DNA from: Suilimivivens sp963650485
GTDB lineage: Bacteria > Bacillota > Clostridia > Lachnospirales > Lachnospiraceae
Reading direction: 5' to 3'
Assembly (NCBI GenBank): GCA_963650485.1
Contig: CAVJLN010000009.1
Location: 1 to 64,000 of the forward strand
DNA length: 64,000 nucleotides
Shown here: positions 8,021 through 17,066 of the stretch, one piece after another
How the letters are laid out: the number at the start of each line of letters is the position of its first letter
Numbering within the stretch: the first letter of the stretch is position 1
Position numbers and translations under genes: made by a program
The notes under the pieces: generated by a model
The model's database searches: none
Told to the model about the DNA's origin: nothing
The model's input: the letters and a program-made list of their open reading frames with translations, nothing else

Positions 8021-9103
8021 TTACAGATATTGATCCCAGAATTCCTCAAGACACAGTCCCTGTTCCATAATAATGGCCGCCGCATCCTTTCCGACATATC
8101 GGAAATGCCACGGCTCATATTCGATACTGGTGATATATTCCTTGCCCTTCGGATAGCGCAGGATAAATCCATACTCACTGCAATGCTCCGATAACCAGAT
8201 TCCGGCCTCTGTATCTCCGAAGCCTTCATCCAGAAGCTGATAGGTATCACAGACAATATCAATCGCCAGTCCCACCTGATGCTCGCTTGCCCCCGGCAGC
8301 GTAACTGCCTGGGATGCCAGCTTATATGCATCCAGATAAGACATTCCCTTATCCATATAATTCACAATTTTACGGTCAAATAACAATTCCTGATACTTGA
8401 GATCACGGTAAGGAGAACAAATCGCAAGATTCACGCCATCCTTTTTGGCATCCTGCATCATGGATAACAGTTCTTCAATGATCCTCTCATCACACTTCAT
8501 AGTTCCCTTCATTGTCTTGATGTTGCCAAGGGTGAACGTATAGTCCTCCGGAATGGGATGCTGCTTGTTAATCAGCATGATCTTCCAGTCTTTCTCATTA
8601 AATTCGATTTCTTCGGTCTGTTCTTCCGTCTCTTCAATGGCTTCCTTCCGCTCTTCCGCTTTCATAAGAAGATCCTGGTTTTCATTTAAAATATCATCTA
8701 CCGAATACTTATCGGTCAGCTCCGGATTGTGATAATCGGCATCGTTAAAGCCCTCGGCTTCCTGCAAAAGCTCTTCCTGTAAAAGCTCTTCTCCTTCTGT
8801 TTCCATGCCCTGTGCCAAGGTAATGTCCGACTCCTGTGCTGCCGGAAGAATCATCTGCTCTTCCGAGATAAATCCCCTGTCCATATAAAATACCGGAAAT
8901 GCAAAGCTGTTTCCGGCAAAAAAACAGCATAAAATAAATAATGCACAGGCAAACCGCTTCCCGCCGGTACGGCAATACTCTATAAACCGGAAAATTGACA
9001 GGGAAATCACCAGACCAATTATCGCCAGAACACGAAGAAATGCATTCTTGTGACCTAATTTTATGAAAAAATCTCTTGTCCTCTCCTGAAAATTCTTTTT
9101 CAT
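8021..9103 (-). CDS. VanY-type D-alanyl-D-alanine carboxypeptidase, membrane anchored
   Basis: This 360-residue protein has a basic N-terminus, a membrane segment at about 41-60, a Glu-rich linker (about 85-160) and a C-terminal M15B peptidase domain. Zinc and catalytic motifs are intact: SEHQVGLAIDIV (SxHxxGxAxD) and EPWHFRYVG (ExWH). Such enzymes trim the terminal D-alanine from peptidoglycan stem peptides outside the cell. Nothing nearby suggests vancomycin resistance (no vanH/A/X), so a housekeeping wall role is more likely. The start has a GGGGATG site. Confidence 0.9.
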   Translation of the reverse strand: MKKNFQERTRDFFIKLGHKNAFLRVLAIIGLVISLSIFRFIEYCRTGGKRFACALFILCCFFAGNSFAFPVFYMDRGFISEEQMILPAAQESDITLAQGMETEGEELLQEELLQEAEGFNDADYHNPELTDKYSVDDILNENQDLLMKAEERKEAIEETEEQTEEIEFNEKDWKIMLINKQHPIPEDYTFTLGNIKTMKGTMKCDERIIEELLSMMQDAKKDGVNLAICSPYRDLKYQELLFDRKIVNYMDKGMSYLDAYKLASQAVTLPGASEHQVGLAIDIVCDTYQLLDEGFGDTEAGIWLSEHCSEYGFILRYPKGKEYITSIEYEPWHFRYVGKDAAAIIMEQGLCLEEFWDQYL

Positions 9104-9169
9104 TGTTCATCCCCATCGTTGGTATACATAGCTATATTACATAAAACCATAATTTTTTACAATAGAAAC

Positions 9170-9198
9170 TTGTCAGTTATTCTGTTTTTTTATATACT
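9170..9198 (+). promoter_or_regulatory. Sigma-A promoter for aroC
   Basis: TTGTCA (9170-9175), 17 bases, TATACT (9193-9198). This is the only good promoter seen in the 150 bp between the divergent VanY gene and aroC. Confidence 0.6.
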
Positions 9199-9255
9199 GT
9201 ATCTGTTTAAATATAATTTTTTTAGTCTATTTCAGAAAAGATGAGGATAAAACCT

Positions 9256-10374
9256 ATGGCAGGATCAACTTTCGGAACTTTATTTTCCATTACTACTTTC
9301 GGGGAATCCCACGGGGAAGCGCTTGGTGTGGTCATCGACGGATGTCCCGCAGGATTGGTTCTTACCCCTTCCGATATTCAGGCATTCTTAGATAGGCGTA
9401 AGCCCGGACAGAGTGCCATTTCCACTCCACGTAAGGAAACGGATGCCGTTCAGATTCTTTCCGGCGTTTTTGAAGGAAAGACGACCGGCACACCGATTGC
9501 CCTTCTCGTACCCAATACCTCACAACGTTCTTCGGATTACAGCCAGATTGCCAACTGTTATCGTCCGGGACATGCCGATTATACCTATGATACCAAGTAC
9601 GGCTTCCGTGATTACCGTGGCGGTGGCCGCTCTTCCGGACGCGAAACCATCGGGCGTGTAGCAGCAGGCGCGATTGCTTCCAAAATTTTAAATGAAATGG
9701 GGATTCATATTCTTGCCTATACCCGATCGATCGGACCGGTTACCGTTTCCATGGATCAGTTTAAGGAAGAAGCTATCCGGAACACTGCTACCTGCATGCC
9801 GGATTATTCTGCCGACGAGCAGGCGCTTACTTATTTACAGGAATGTATGAACCGCCGGGATTCCGCAGGTGGTGTCATCGAATGTCAGGTTTCCGGAGTT
9901 CCCGCCGGAATCGGTGATCCTGTTTTTGAAAAACTCGATGCGAATCTTTCCAAGGCAGTTATGTCCATCGGTGCTGTGAAAGCTGTAGAAATCGGTGACG
10001 GTATTGCTGTTTCGAAAAGCTGTGGTTCCGAAAACAACGACCATTTTGAAATCCGTAACGGCAAAATTGTAAAAAAGACCAACCATGCCGGCGGCATTCT
10101 CGGTGGAATCAGTGACGGCTCTACTATTGTACTGCGCGCCCATGTCAAACCGACTCCCTCGATCTTTTCCGAGCAGGATACGGTAAACAATCAGAAGGAA
10201 GAAATAAAAATAGCAATCCGTGGACGCCACGATCCGGTAATTGTTCCCCGTGCGGTTGTCGTGGTGGAATCCATGATTGCCATTACTTTATTGGATGAAA
10301 TGATGAAAAATATGAGCTCCCGCCTCAATGACTTAAAAACCTTTTACGCCATTTTAAAAGACGAGAGCTGCTAA
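9256..10374 (+). CDS. aroC: Chorismate synthase
   Basis: This enzyme removes phosphate from 5-enolpyruvylshikimate-3-phosphate to give chorismate, with reduced FMN as cofactor. Family blocks are GESHG near the N-terminus, HADYTYDTKYGFRDYRGGGR and RHDPVIVPRAVVV near the C-terminus. The start at 9256 is preferred over the ATG at 9241 because GATGAGG lies 9 bases before it and homologues begin MAGSTFG. It stands alone, without other aro genes. Its stop is 4 bp from that of the convergent lactonase gene, with no terminator between. Confidence 0.97.
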   Translation: MAGSTFGTLFSITTFGESHGEALGVVIDGCPAGLVLTPSDIQAFLDRRKPGQSAISTPRKETDAVQILSGVFEGKTTGTPIALLVPNTSQRSSDYSQIANCYRPGHADYTYDTKYGFRDYRGGGRSSGRETIGRVAAGAIASKILNEMGIHILAYTRSIGPVTVSMDQFKEEAIRNTATCMPDYSADEQALTYLQECMNRRDSAGGVIECQVSGVPAGIGDPVFEKLDANLSKAVMSIGAVKAVEIGDGIAVSKSCGSENNDHFEIRNGKIVKKTNHAGGILGGISDGSTIVLRAHVKPTPSIFSEQDTVNNQKEEIKIAIRGRHDPVIVPRAVVVVESMIAITLLDEMMKNMSSRLNDLKTFYAILKDESC

Positions 10375-10378
10375 TTCA

Positions 10379-11443
10379 TTACTCTGGAAGTTTATAAAAA
10401 ATGATGCAGTTCGGGCGGTCTACCCTGATCTCCTTCCCGTTCATAACCAGTGTTTTGTCCTTTATATTTACCGTGAAAAAGGTCATGGTATCGGATTCAT
10501 GATTTAATGATACCAGATGCCGGTTATCCGGGAACAGAGCTGCATCCTTCGGATAATCCCCGCTGATCGGCAGACAGAAAATCTTCGTCAACATTCCCGT
10601 TTTGTGGTCAATCGAATAAAGAATGACGCTGTTATCTCCCGCATTGGTGCTTACCATGTACTTAAAATCTTCGGAAAGATTTAAGCCGCTGGCTGCCGTT
10701 CCGCCTGCATGGTATTCGTTCACCGTTGAAATATTCTGGATCTTATCAAAGACCGGGAGGTCATGCTCATCCAGATAATAATGATAAACATCAATATAAT
10801 TCTTAAGTTCATGTATAATATAAAGAAATCTTCCATCCTTGCTGAACTTCATATGTCTAGGTGCGGACTCCTGCTCGCTGCGGATGATATCCACCTGACG
10901 CAGCTTACCGGTATAGTGGTTCAGTTCATATACCACGATATGATCCAATCCCAGATCCGCAGCACATAAGAACCGATTATCCCTTGTCATCTTCACACAA
11001 TTAATGTGTGGACGGAAGTTACGTTCTGCAATGCTCCCAAGTCCCTTGTGGAAAATCTCATCGGTTATCTCACCGATAGAACCATCCTCAGCCACGCGGA
11101 GCACCGTAAGCTTCGCATCATGATAGCCTGCCACGAACAGGAACCTATCTTCATAGTCCGTAGAAAGGTAACAGCCTCTCATTCCATTGATGGATGCCCG
11201 GTTGATGGCCTTAAGACTTCCATCCTTCTGAATCTCATAAGCTTCTACTCCAAAGTCGGTAATGGAATACAGATACTTCTGGTTATGTGAAATGGTCACA
11301 TAAGAAGAATTCGTAATCTCTACCTGATCCTTCTCGGTCATTCTGCCGTTTTCCATATCCACATCATAGATCCGAATACCGAAATTACTCTTGTTTCCCC
11401 AGGTATAGCTGGAGACATATGCTACATATTTATCCTTGTCCAT
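10379..11443 (-). CDS. Lactonase, 7-bladed beta-propeller (6-phosphogluconolactonase-like)
   Basis: This 354-residue protein resembles the YbhE/Pgl beta-propeller lactonase family. The characteristic blocks are HINCVKMTRDNRFLCAADLG, SAPRHMKFSKDGRFLY and AALFPDNRHLVSLNHESDT. Characterised members hydrolyse 6-phosphogluconolactone; others in this family have unproven substrates. It has no signal peptide. No oxidative pentose phosphate genes are nearby, so the substrate is inferred only from the family. Confidence 0.83.
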   Translation of the reverse strand: MDKDKYVAYVSSYTWGNKSNFGIRIYDVDMENGRMTEKDQVEITNSSYVTISHNQKYLYSITDFGVEAYEIQKDGSLKAINRASINGMRGCYLSTDYEDRFLFVAGYHDAKLTVLRVAEDGSIGEITDEIFHKGLGSIAERNFRPHINCVKMTRDNRFLCAADLGLDHIVVYELNHYTGKLRQVDIIRSEQESAPRHMKFSKDGRFLYIIHELKNYIDVYHYYLDEHDLPVFDKIQNISTVNEYHAGGTAASGLNLSEDFKYMVSTNAGDNSVILYSIDHKTGMLTKIFCLPISGDYPKDAALFPDNRHLVSLNHESDTMTFFTVNIKDKTLVMNGKEIRVDRPNCIIFYKLPE

Positions 11444-11576
11444 AATCTGCCCCTTGCTTTGTCCGGTAATAGGTTTCCTGATCCGAAACCATTACCTGTC
11501 ATATAATGTATTATCGTAACTATTTATCTTTGATTCTACCATAAGTTATTTCTTTAAACAAGATAAGGAAAAGATA

Positions 11577-11604
11577 TTGACATTACAATTTAATCTTGTA
11601 TAAT
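11577..11604 (+). promoter_or_regulatory. Sigma-A promoter of the XRE-potABCD operon
   Basis: TTGACA (11577-11582), 16 bases, TATAAT (11599-11604): both hexamers match the consensus exactly. The predicted transcript starts near 11611, right at the palindrome 11615-11631. Confidence 0.82.
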
Positions 11605-11614
11605 AATCATCAGT

Positions 11615-11631
11615 GTTTAGTAACACTAAAC
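11615..11631. promoter_or_regulatory. 17-bp palindrome at transcript start, candidate XRE operator
   Basis: GTTTAGT AAC ACTAAAC: perfect 7-bp arms. It begins within a few bases of the predicted +1 of the pot operon and is followed by TTTTTG. It could be the binding site of the adjacent XRE-cupin regulator, or a small hairpin acting as an attenuator. Confidence 0.5.
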
Positions 11632-11673
11632 TTTTTGTTTACTTTATGTTCGATGATACAGAGGCGGATATTT

Positions 11674-12225
11674 ATGAATAATACAACCAAAATCGGAACG
11701 AAAATCAAGGATCTCCGCATCCAGAAGGGACTCACCCAGGAGGAGCTTGCAGACCGCTGTGAATTATCCAAAGGATTTATTTCACAGTTGGAACGGGATT
11801 TAACCTCTCCTTCCATTGCAACCCTGCTTGATATCCTCACCTGCCTTGGAACGGATCTGAAGGACTTCTTTAATGATTCGGAGGACAATCAGATTGCCTT
11901 TAAGGAATCCGACTACTTTGAGAAAATTGATGAGGAGCTTCATAACAAGGTGGAATGGATCATTCCCAATGCACAGAAAAATATGCTGGAGCCGATCCGG
12001 TTAACACTTGCTCCCGGCGGTTCCACCTACCCGGATAATCCCCATGAAGGCGAAGAATTCGGATATGTCCTGCAAGGAAGCATCACTCTGATTTTAGGGA
12101 AACGGAGCATTAAGGTCAAAAAGGGTGAATCGTTTTATTTCAAGGCCGATTCCACCCATTATATACAGGCAAGTCAGAAAACCGGTGCCATTCTCATCTG
12201 GGTCAGCACCCCACCCAGCTTTTAA
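11674..12225 (+). CDS. XRE-family regulator with C-terminal cupin (PuuR-like)
   Basis: This 183-residue protein has an N-terminal helix-turn-helix (about 7-62; KDLRIQKGLTQEELADRC, SKGFISQLERD) and a C-terminal cupin sensor (about 110-180; GEEFGYVLQGSITL). This domain pair is that of PuuR-type regulators that sense polyamines or similar ligands. The ATG at 11674 has GAGGCGG 7 bases upstream; a longer frame from 11596 would begin before the predicted transcript. It is 21 bp before potA and is very likely the local regulator of polyamine uptake. Confidence 0.9.
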   Translation: MNNTTKIGTKIKDLRIQKGLTQEELADRCELSKGFISQLERDLTSPSIATLLDILTCLGTDLKDFFNDSEDNQIAFKESDYFEKIDEELHNKVEWIIPNAQKNMLEPIRLTLAPGGSTYPDNPHEGEEFGYVLQGSITLILGKRSIKVKKGESFYFKADSTHYIQASQKTGAILIWVSTPPSF

Positions 12226-12246
12226 CCGACAGAAAAGGAGCTTACC

Positions 12247-13323
12247 ATGAACAAAGTATTGATCGACTTAAAAAACATCAGCAAATCCTTCGATGACCAA
12301 CTGGTTCTCGATGACTTAAATCTTTACATCCGGGAGAATGAGTTCCTGACTCTCTTAGGTCCAAGCGGCTGTGGCAAGACAACGACCCTGCGCATTCTGG
12401 GGGGCTTTGAAACACCGGATACGGGTTGTGTCATCTTTAATGATAAGGATATCACAAAGCTTCCTCCCAACAAGCGTCAGTTGAATACCGTATTCCAGAG
12501 ATATGCCCTTTTCCCTCATATGACAATTGCAGAGAACATTGCGTTCGGTCTGAAGATCAAGGGCAAATCCAAAAGCTATATCGATGATAAAATCAAATAT
12601 GCCTTAAAGCTGGTAAACCTGGATGGTTATGAGCATCGTATGCCGGATTCCTTAAGCGGCGGCCAGCAGCAGCGTATTGCCATTGCCCGCGCAATTGTAA
12701 ATGAACCAAAGGTGCTTCTGCTCGATGAACCGTTAGGCGCGCTTGACTTAAAGCTTCGCCAGGATATGCAATACGAGCTGATCCGTCTGAAAAACGAACT
12801 TGGCATTACCTTTATCTATGTAACGCACGATCAGGAAGAGGCTCTTACCATGTCCGATACCATCGTCGTTATGAATCAGGGATATATCCAGCAGATCGGT
12901 TCCCCCGAAAAGATCTATAATGAACCGGAAAATGCTTTCGTTGCAGACTTTATCGGAGACAGCAATATCATCAGTTCCCTGATGGTGGAGGATAAACTGG
13001 TAAACATTCTTGGTGTGAACTTCCCCTGTGTGGATACCGGTTTTGGTAACAATAAGCCGGTCGATGTTGTGATCCGTCCTGAAGATGTCGTACTTTCTAC
13101 TGATCTTTCGAAAGGCCGCATCAAGGGAGTGGTCTCCCACCTGATCTTCAAAGGGGTTCATTATGAAATGGAGGTTATGGCGAACGGCTTTGAATGGCTG
13201 GTACATTCTACCGGCATGTTCCCGGTCGGAACCGAAGTCAGCGTTGATGTGGATCCATTCAACATCCAGATCATGAACAAGCCTGCATCCGAAGACGAGG
13301 AGGCTGTGAAATTAGATGAATAA
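12247..13323 (+). CDS. potA: Spermidine/putrescine ABC transporter ATPase
   Basis: This 358-residue ATPase energises polyamine import. Walker A is GPSGCGKTT, the Q-loop region reads QRYALFPHMT, the signature is LSGGQQQR, Walker B is LLLDEP and the switch His is in VTHDQEEA. A TOBE domain follows after about residue 280. AAAGGAG precedes the start. Its end overlaps potB by 8 bp, so translation of the two is probably coupled. Confidence 0.95.
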   Translation: MNKVLIDLKNISKSFDDQLVLDDLNLYIRENEFLTLLGPSGCGKTTTLRILGGFETPDTGCVIFNDKDITKLPPNKRQLNTVFQRYALFPHMTIAENIAFGLKIKGKSKSYIDDKIKYALKLVNLDGYEHRMPDSLSGGQQQRIAIARAIVNEPKVLLLDEPLGALDLKLRQDMQYELIRLKNELGITFIYVTHDQEEALTMSDTIVVMNQGYIQQIGSPEKIYNEPENAFVADFIGDSNIISSLMVEDKLVNILGVNFPCVDTGFGNNKPVDVVIRPEDVVLSTDLSKGRIKGVVSHLIFKGVHYEMEVMANGFEWLVHSTGMFPVGTEVSVDVDPFNIQIMNKPASEDEEAVKLDE

Positions 13324-14143
13324 CGCACAACTCAAGAAGAAATTATTAGGCACACCGTATTTTCTGTGGTCGATTGTGTTTATCCTCATTCCGCTTGGCA
13401 TGGTGTTTTATTACGGATTAACCGACCGCTCCGGTGCATTTACCTTAGATAATATTATTTCGATTACGACTGCGGAGCACGCAAAGGCTCTGTGGCTTGC
13501 TCTCCTGCTTTCCCTGATTGCAACCGCTTTGTGCCTCCTGCTTGCTTATCCGCTTGCCATGATTCTTTGCAATATGGGAGTGAATCAGCACAGCTTTATT
13601 GTATTGATTTTCATTCTTCCCATGTGGATGAATTTCCTGCTTCGTACCATGGCATGGCAGACCCTCCTTGAAAAAACAGGTGTTATTAACAGCATCCTGA
13701 ATTTTCTTCATCTGCCCACCCTTAAGATTATCAACACCCCCTACGCCATTGTGTTAGGTATGGTATATAACTTCCTGCCCTTCATGGTGCTGCCGATTTA
13801 TAATGCCTTATCCAAAATTGACCGCAACATCATCCATGCAGCGAAGGATCTTGGTGCCAACAACGTACAGGTATTTTTCAAAATTACGCTTCCGTTAAGC
13901 GTTCCCGGCATCATCAGCGGCGTCACCATGGTGTTTATTCCGGCGCTTACCACCTTCGTAATCAGTAAGCTCTTGGGAGGAAGCAAGATTCTTCTCATCG
14001 GTAATGTCATTGAAGAAGAATTTACGCAGGCCAGCAACTGGCATTTAGGCAGCGGACTGTCTATTGTGCTGATGCTGTTCATCATTGTCAACATGGTGCT
14101 TTCTGCCATCTTTGACAAAGACGGGGAGGGATCCTTCTTATGA
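13316..14143 (+). CDS. potB: Spermidine/putrescine ABC transporter permease
   Basis: This 275-residue inner-membrane permease has about six membrane segments. The cytoplasmic EAA loop that contacts the ATPase is seen as AAKDLGANNVQVFFKITLP. It overlaps potA by 8 bp and potC by 4 bp (ATGA). It pairs with PotC to form the channel. Confidence 0.93.
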   Translation: MNNAQLKKKLLGTPYFLWSIVFILIPLGMVFYYGLTDRSGAFTLDNIISITTAEHAKALWLALLLSLIATALCLLLAYPLAMILCNMGVNQHSFIVLIFILPMWMNFLLRTMAWQTLLEKTGVINSILNFLHLPTLKIINTPYAIVLGMVYNFLPFMVLPIYNALSKIDRNIIHAAKDLGANNVQVFFKITLPLSVPGIISGVTMVFIPALTTFVISKLLGGSKILLIGNVIEEEFTQASNWHLGSGLSIVLMLFIIVNMVLSAIFDKDGEGSFL

Positions 14144-14931
14144 TTAAGACGACCTTACAGCGGATTTATGTAATTCTGATTTTTATTTTTCTTTATGCTC
14201 CGATTGTAACGCTGATTGTGCTTTCCTTTAATGCCAGCAAAACAAGGGCGAAATGGGGCGGCTTCACAACGAAATGGTATACCGCCCTGTTCCGGAATGA
14301 AGCCATTATGAATGCCCTGGCCAATACCCTGCTCATCGCATGCATCGCTTCGATCGTATCGACCCTCATTGGTACGATTGCCTGTATTGCAATTATGAAT
14401 TTAAAGAAGCGTTCCCGCGCGATTGTCATGGGAATCACGAACATTCCCATGCTGAATGCAGATATTGTAACCGGTATTTCCCTGATGCTGCTCTTTATCA
14501 GCATGGGGCTGAAGTTCGGTCTTGGCACGATTTTACTTGCACACATCACCTTCTGTATTCCTTACGTGATTTTAAGCATTATGCCAAGAATGAAACAGTT
14601 GAATCCCTATACCTATGAAGCAGCCTTAGACCTTGGTGCGAGCCCGTTTTATGGATTTTATAAAGTTGTCCTTCCGGAAATCTTGCCGGGAATCTTATCC
14701 GGCTTCCTTATGGCCTTTACCATGTCACTGGATGACTTTATCATTACACACTTTACCAAAGGTGCCGGAGTGGATACCCTGTCCACTAAAATATATACCG
14801 AAGTCAAAAAAGGAATCAAACCCGAAATGTATGCATTATCAACGATTATTTTCGTGACGGTTCTGGTACTTCTGATTTTAGTAAACAAGGCTCCGACTGA
14901 TAAAAAGGTATCCAAAAAGAAAGCAAAATAA
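14140..14931 (+). CDS. potC: Spermidine/putrescine ABC transporter permease
   Basis: This is the second permease, 263 residues, with about six membrane segments and the EAA loop EAALDLGASPFYGFYKVVLP. Its start codon overlaps the potB stop (ATGA). The C-terminus is Lys-rich. It is followed after 18 bp by potD. Confidence 0.94.
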   Translation: MIKTTLQRIYVILIFIFLYAPIVTLIVLSFNASKTRAKWGGFTTKWYTALFRNEAIMNALANTLLIACIASIVSTLIGTIACIAIMNLKKRSRAIVMGITNIPMLNADIVTGISLMLLFISMGLKFGLGTILLAHITFCIPYVILSIMPRMKQLNPYTYEAALDLGASPFYGFYKVVLPEILPGILSGFLMAFTMSLDDFIITHFTKGAGVDTLSTKIYTEVKKGIKPEMYALSTIIFVTVLVLLILVNKAPTDKKVSKKKAK

Positions 14932-14949
14932 ACCATACGGAGGAACATT

Positions 14950-16011
14950 ATGAAAAAAACACCCATCTATGTCTTACTGCTCACTGCTCTTCTTATCTTC
15001 GCCCTTACCGGATGCGGAAAAGGTGCAAGCGGTGAAAACGGCGAGGTCATCGTCTACAACTGGGGCGAATACATCGATCCCGACACAATTACCATGTTTG
15101 AAGAAGAGACCGGTATCAAGGTTGTTTATGACGAGTATGAAACCAATGAAATCATGTATCCCAAGGTCGAAGCCGGGACTACCGCTTACGATGTTCTATG
15201 CCCTTCCGATTACATGATCCAGAAGCTGATTGAAAACGATCTCCTTCAGGAAATCAACTTTGACAACATTCCCAATGTCAAAAACATTGGGCAACAGTAT
15301 TTTGACCAGTCACAGGAATTTGATCCCGAAAATAAATATTCCGTCCCTTACTGCTTCGGTACGGTTGGTATTCTTTATAACAAAACCATGGTTGACGAAC
15401 CGGTAGACAGCTGGTCCATTCTCTGGGATGAAAAATATGCCGACAACATCCTTATGCAGGATTCCGTCCGTGATGCGTTCATGGTGGCACTGAAATTAAA
15501 GGGCTACTCCATGAATACCCTTGATGAAGATGAATTAAACGAAGCAAAGCAGATCTTAATCGATCAGAAGCCGCTCGTACAGGCTTACGTCATCGATCAG
15601 GTCCGTGACAAAATGATCGGTAATGAAGCTGCCATCGGTGTTATTTATTCCGGTGAAGCCATTTATACCCAGCGTGAAAATGAAGATCTGGAATACGTGA
15701 TTCCAAAGGAAGGAACTAACGTCTGGATTGATTCCTGGGTTATTCCGAAGAATGCACCAAATAAAGAAAATGCCGAAAAGTTTATTGATTTCATGTGCCG
15801 TGCTGATATCGCATTAATGAATTTTGAGTATATTACCTACTCTACTCCGAATAATGCAGCCAGAGACTTAATTGAGGATGAAGACATTAAGAATTCCACA
15901 ATTGCATTCCCTGATCTTTCCCAGTATAACAATCTGGAAACCTTCCATTACTTAGGCTCTGACGGTGATACCTTATACAACAATCTCTGGAAAGAAGTGA
16001 AGTCTGAATAG
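14950..16011 (+). CDS. potD: Polyamine-binding lipoprotein
   Basis: This is the 353-residue extracellular substrate-binding protein of the transporter. The signal peptide ends in a lipobox LTGC with the lipidated Cys at residue 22. The mature start VIVYNWGEYIDPDTI is typical of PotD/PotF. CGGAGGAA lies before the ATG. It is the last gene of the operon, followed by a strong terminator at 16059. Confidence 0.95.
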   Translation: MKKTPIYVLLLTALLIFALTGCGKGASGENGEVIVYNWGEYIDPDTITMFEEETGIKVVYDEYETNEIMYPKVEAGTTAYDVLCPSDYMIQKLIENDLLQEINFDNIPNVKNIGQQYFDQSQEFDPENKYSVPYCFGTVGILYNKTMVDEPVDSWSILWDEKYADNILMQDSVRDAFMVALKLKGYSMNTLDEDELNEAKQILIDQKPLVQAYVIDQVRDKMIGNEAAIGVIYSGEAIYTQRENEDLEYVIPKEGTNVWIDSWVIPKNAPNKENAEKFIDFMCRADIALMNFEYITYSTPNNAARDLIEDEDIKNSTIAFPDLSQYNNLETFHYLGSDGDTLYNNLWKEVKSE

Positions 16012-16058
16012 ACTCTCATTTGCATTACCTCTTTATTTTATACGAAATCATTGAAAAC

Positions 16059-16090
16059 CCCCGCAGGATTATCTGCGGGGTTATTATTTG
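16059..16090 (+). terminator. Intrinsic terminator of the pot operon
   Basis: The stem CCCCGCAG/CTGCGGGG (8 bp) with a GATTAT loop is followed by TTATTATTT. It lies 47 bp past the potD stop. Confidence 0.9.
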
Positions 16091-16118
16091 TTTCCTATTA
16101 TCGTTCGATCCGGCCTTG

Positions 16119-17042
16119 TCATACTGCTCTGTCCGGACAAATTCTTTCAAGAAATTCCGTTACCATCTTCTGATATTCCTCCGGTGCCTTATAAATGGAT
16201 CTGGCATGCTCTGCCCCGTCAATATAATGAAGCTCCTTATAAGAGGATGCAGACTCATACAGCCGCTTTGCATGCGAAGGCAGGATAAAATCATCTGCCG
16301 TCCCATGAATAAACAGTACCGGAGTTGTGGTATTTTTCTTCAAGGCCTCCCATGGTTTGATCTTCAACAGGTCAAAATGGTACTGACAAAAGCATGCCCA
16401 GCTTACCGGATAAACCAGGAATCCCGGAAGATGGAACCACTTGCCCGACAGGTATTTCATCAGTTCTTTCAGATCTGCGAATCCACAATCGGAAACGCAG
16501 AAGGAAAATCCCTCATACAGGCGTAACGCCAGAATGCTGCTCGAAGCTCCAAGGCTTACTCCATGCAGACCGATTTCAATCTCGTCACCGAATCTTCTTC
16601 GCAGCTCCTCAGCGATTGCTATAATATCCATATGCTCGTAACATCCCATGGAACAGAAGCTGTCCTCATTATCTCCGTGATAACGCATATCATACAGATA
16701 TACATGATACCCCAGCTTATAGTAGATATTCGCATACACAAGAGACTCCCAGCGGTTGGCCGAATAACCATGTGTCACAATCACATAACGCTTCGTATCC
16801 TCCTCCTGCTTCATCAGAAAGCCCTTCAGCTCATATCCGTAATCCGAGTAGGCATTCAGCACTTCTCTCCGGCTTTTCAGAAAGTATTCAAAAGAGACGC
16901 CATCGTCCTCAATCCGTTTCTTAAAGTCCGTAAGCGACCACTTCTTTGGTTTTGTAATAAACCGCACCATTGCAAAAGAAAATGCAACAATTAAAATACA
17001 GATCAGTACCACAATGATCAGCAGCGCAATTCCAAGTTTCAT
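16119..17042 (-). CDS. Alpha/beta hydrolase with N-terminal membrane anchor
   Basis: This 307-residue protein has an N-terminal hydrophobic segment (about 4-27) and a serine hydrolase fold. HGYSANRWES forms the oxyanion region, the nucleophile is the Ser in GVSLG, the acid is in HGTADDF and the His is in GAEHARS. It resembles the YqkD/BAAT-like group of Firmicutes hydrolases. The substrate cannot be told from sequence. It lies 24 bp downstream of proA on the same strand and may be cotranscribed. Confidence 0.85.
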   Translation of the reverse strand: MKLGIALLIIVVLICILIVAFSFAMVRFITKPKKWSLTDFKKRIEDDGVSFEYFLKSRREVLNAYSDYGYELKGFLMKQEEDTKRYVIVTHGYSANRWESLVYANIYYKLGYHVYLYDMRYHGDNEDSFCSMGCYEHMDIIAIAEELRRRFGDEIEIGLHGVSLGASSSILALRLYEGFSFCVSDCGFADLKELMKYLSGKWFHLPGFLVYPVSWACFCQYHFDLLKIKPWEALKKNTTTPVLFIHGTADDFILPSHAKRLYESASSYKELHYIDGAEHARSIYKAPEEYQKMVTEFLERICPDRAV

Positions 17043-17066
17043 TTGTTTTCCCCATTTTCTGTCTGT

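Noticed and set aside
8021..9103. Part of a vancomycin-resistance cluster
   Set aside because: VanY-type domain only; no vanHAX, vanRS or other resistance genes are adjacent.
11516..11526. GTAACTATTTAT as another element end
   Set aside because: Only the first nine bases match, no partner arm, hairpin or duplication is nearby.
11596..11673. Longer start for the XRE-cupin regulator
   Set aside because: It would begin inside the -10 region of the predicted promoter; ATG 11674 has a good ribosome site and matches the family N-terminus.
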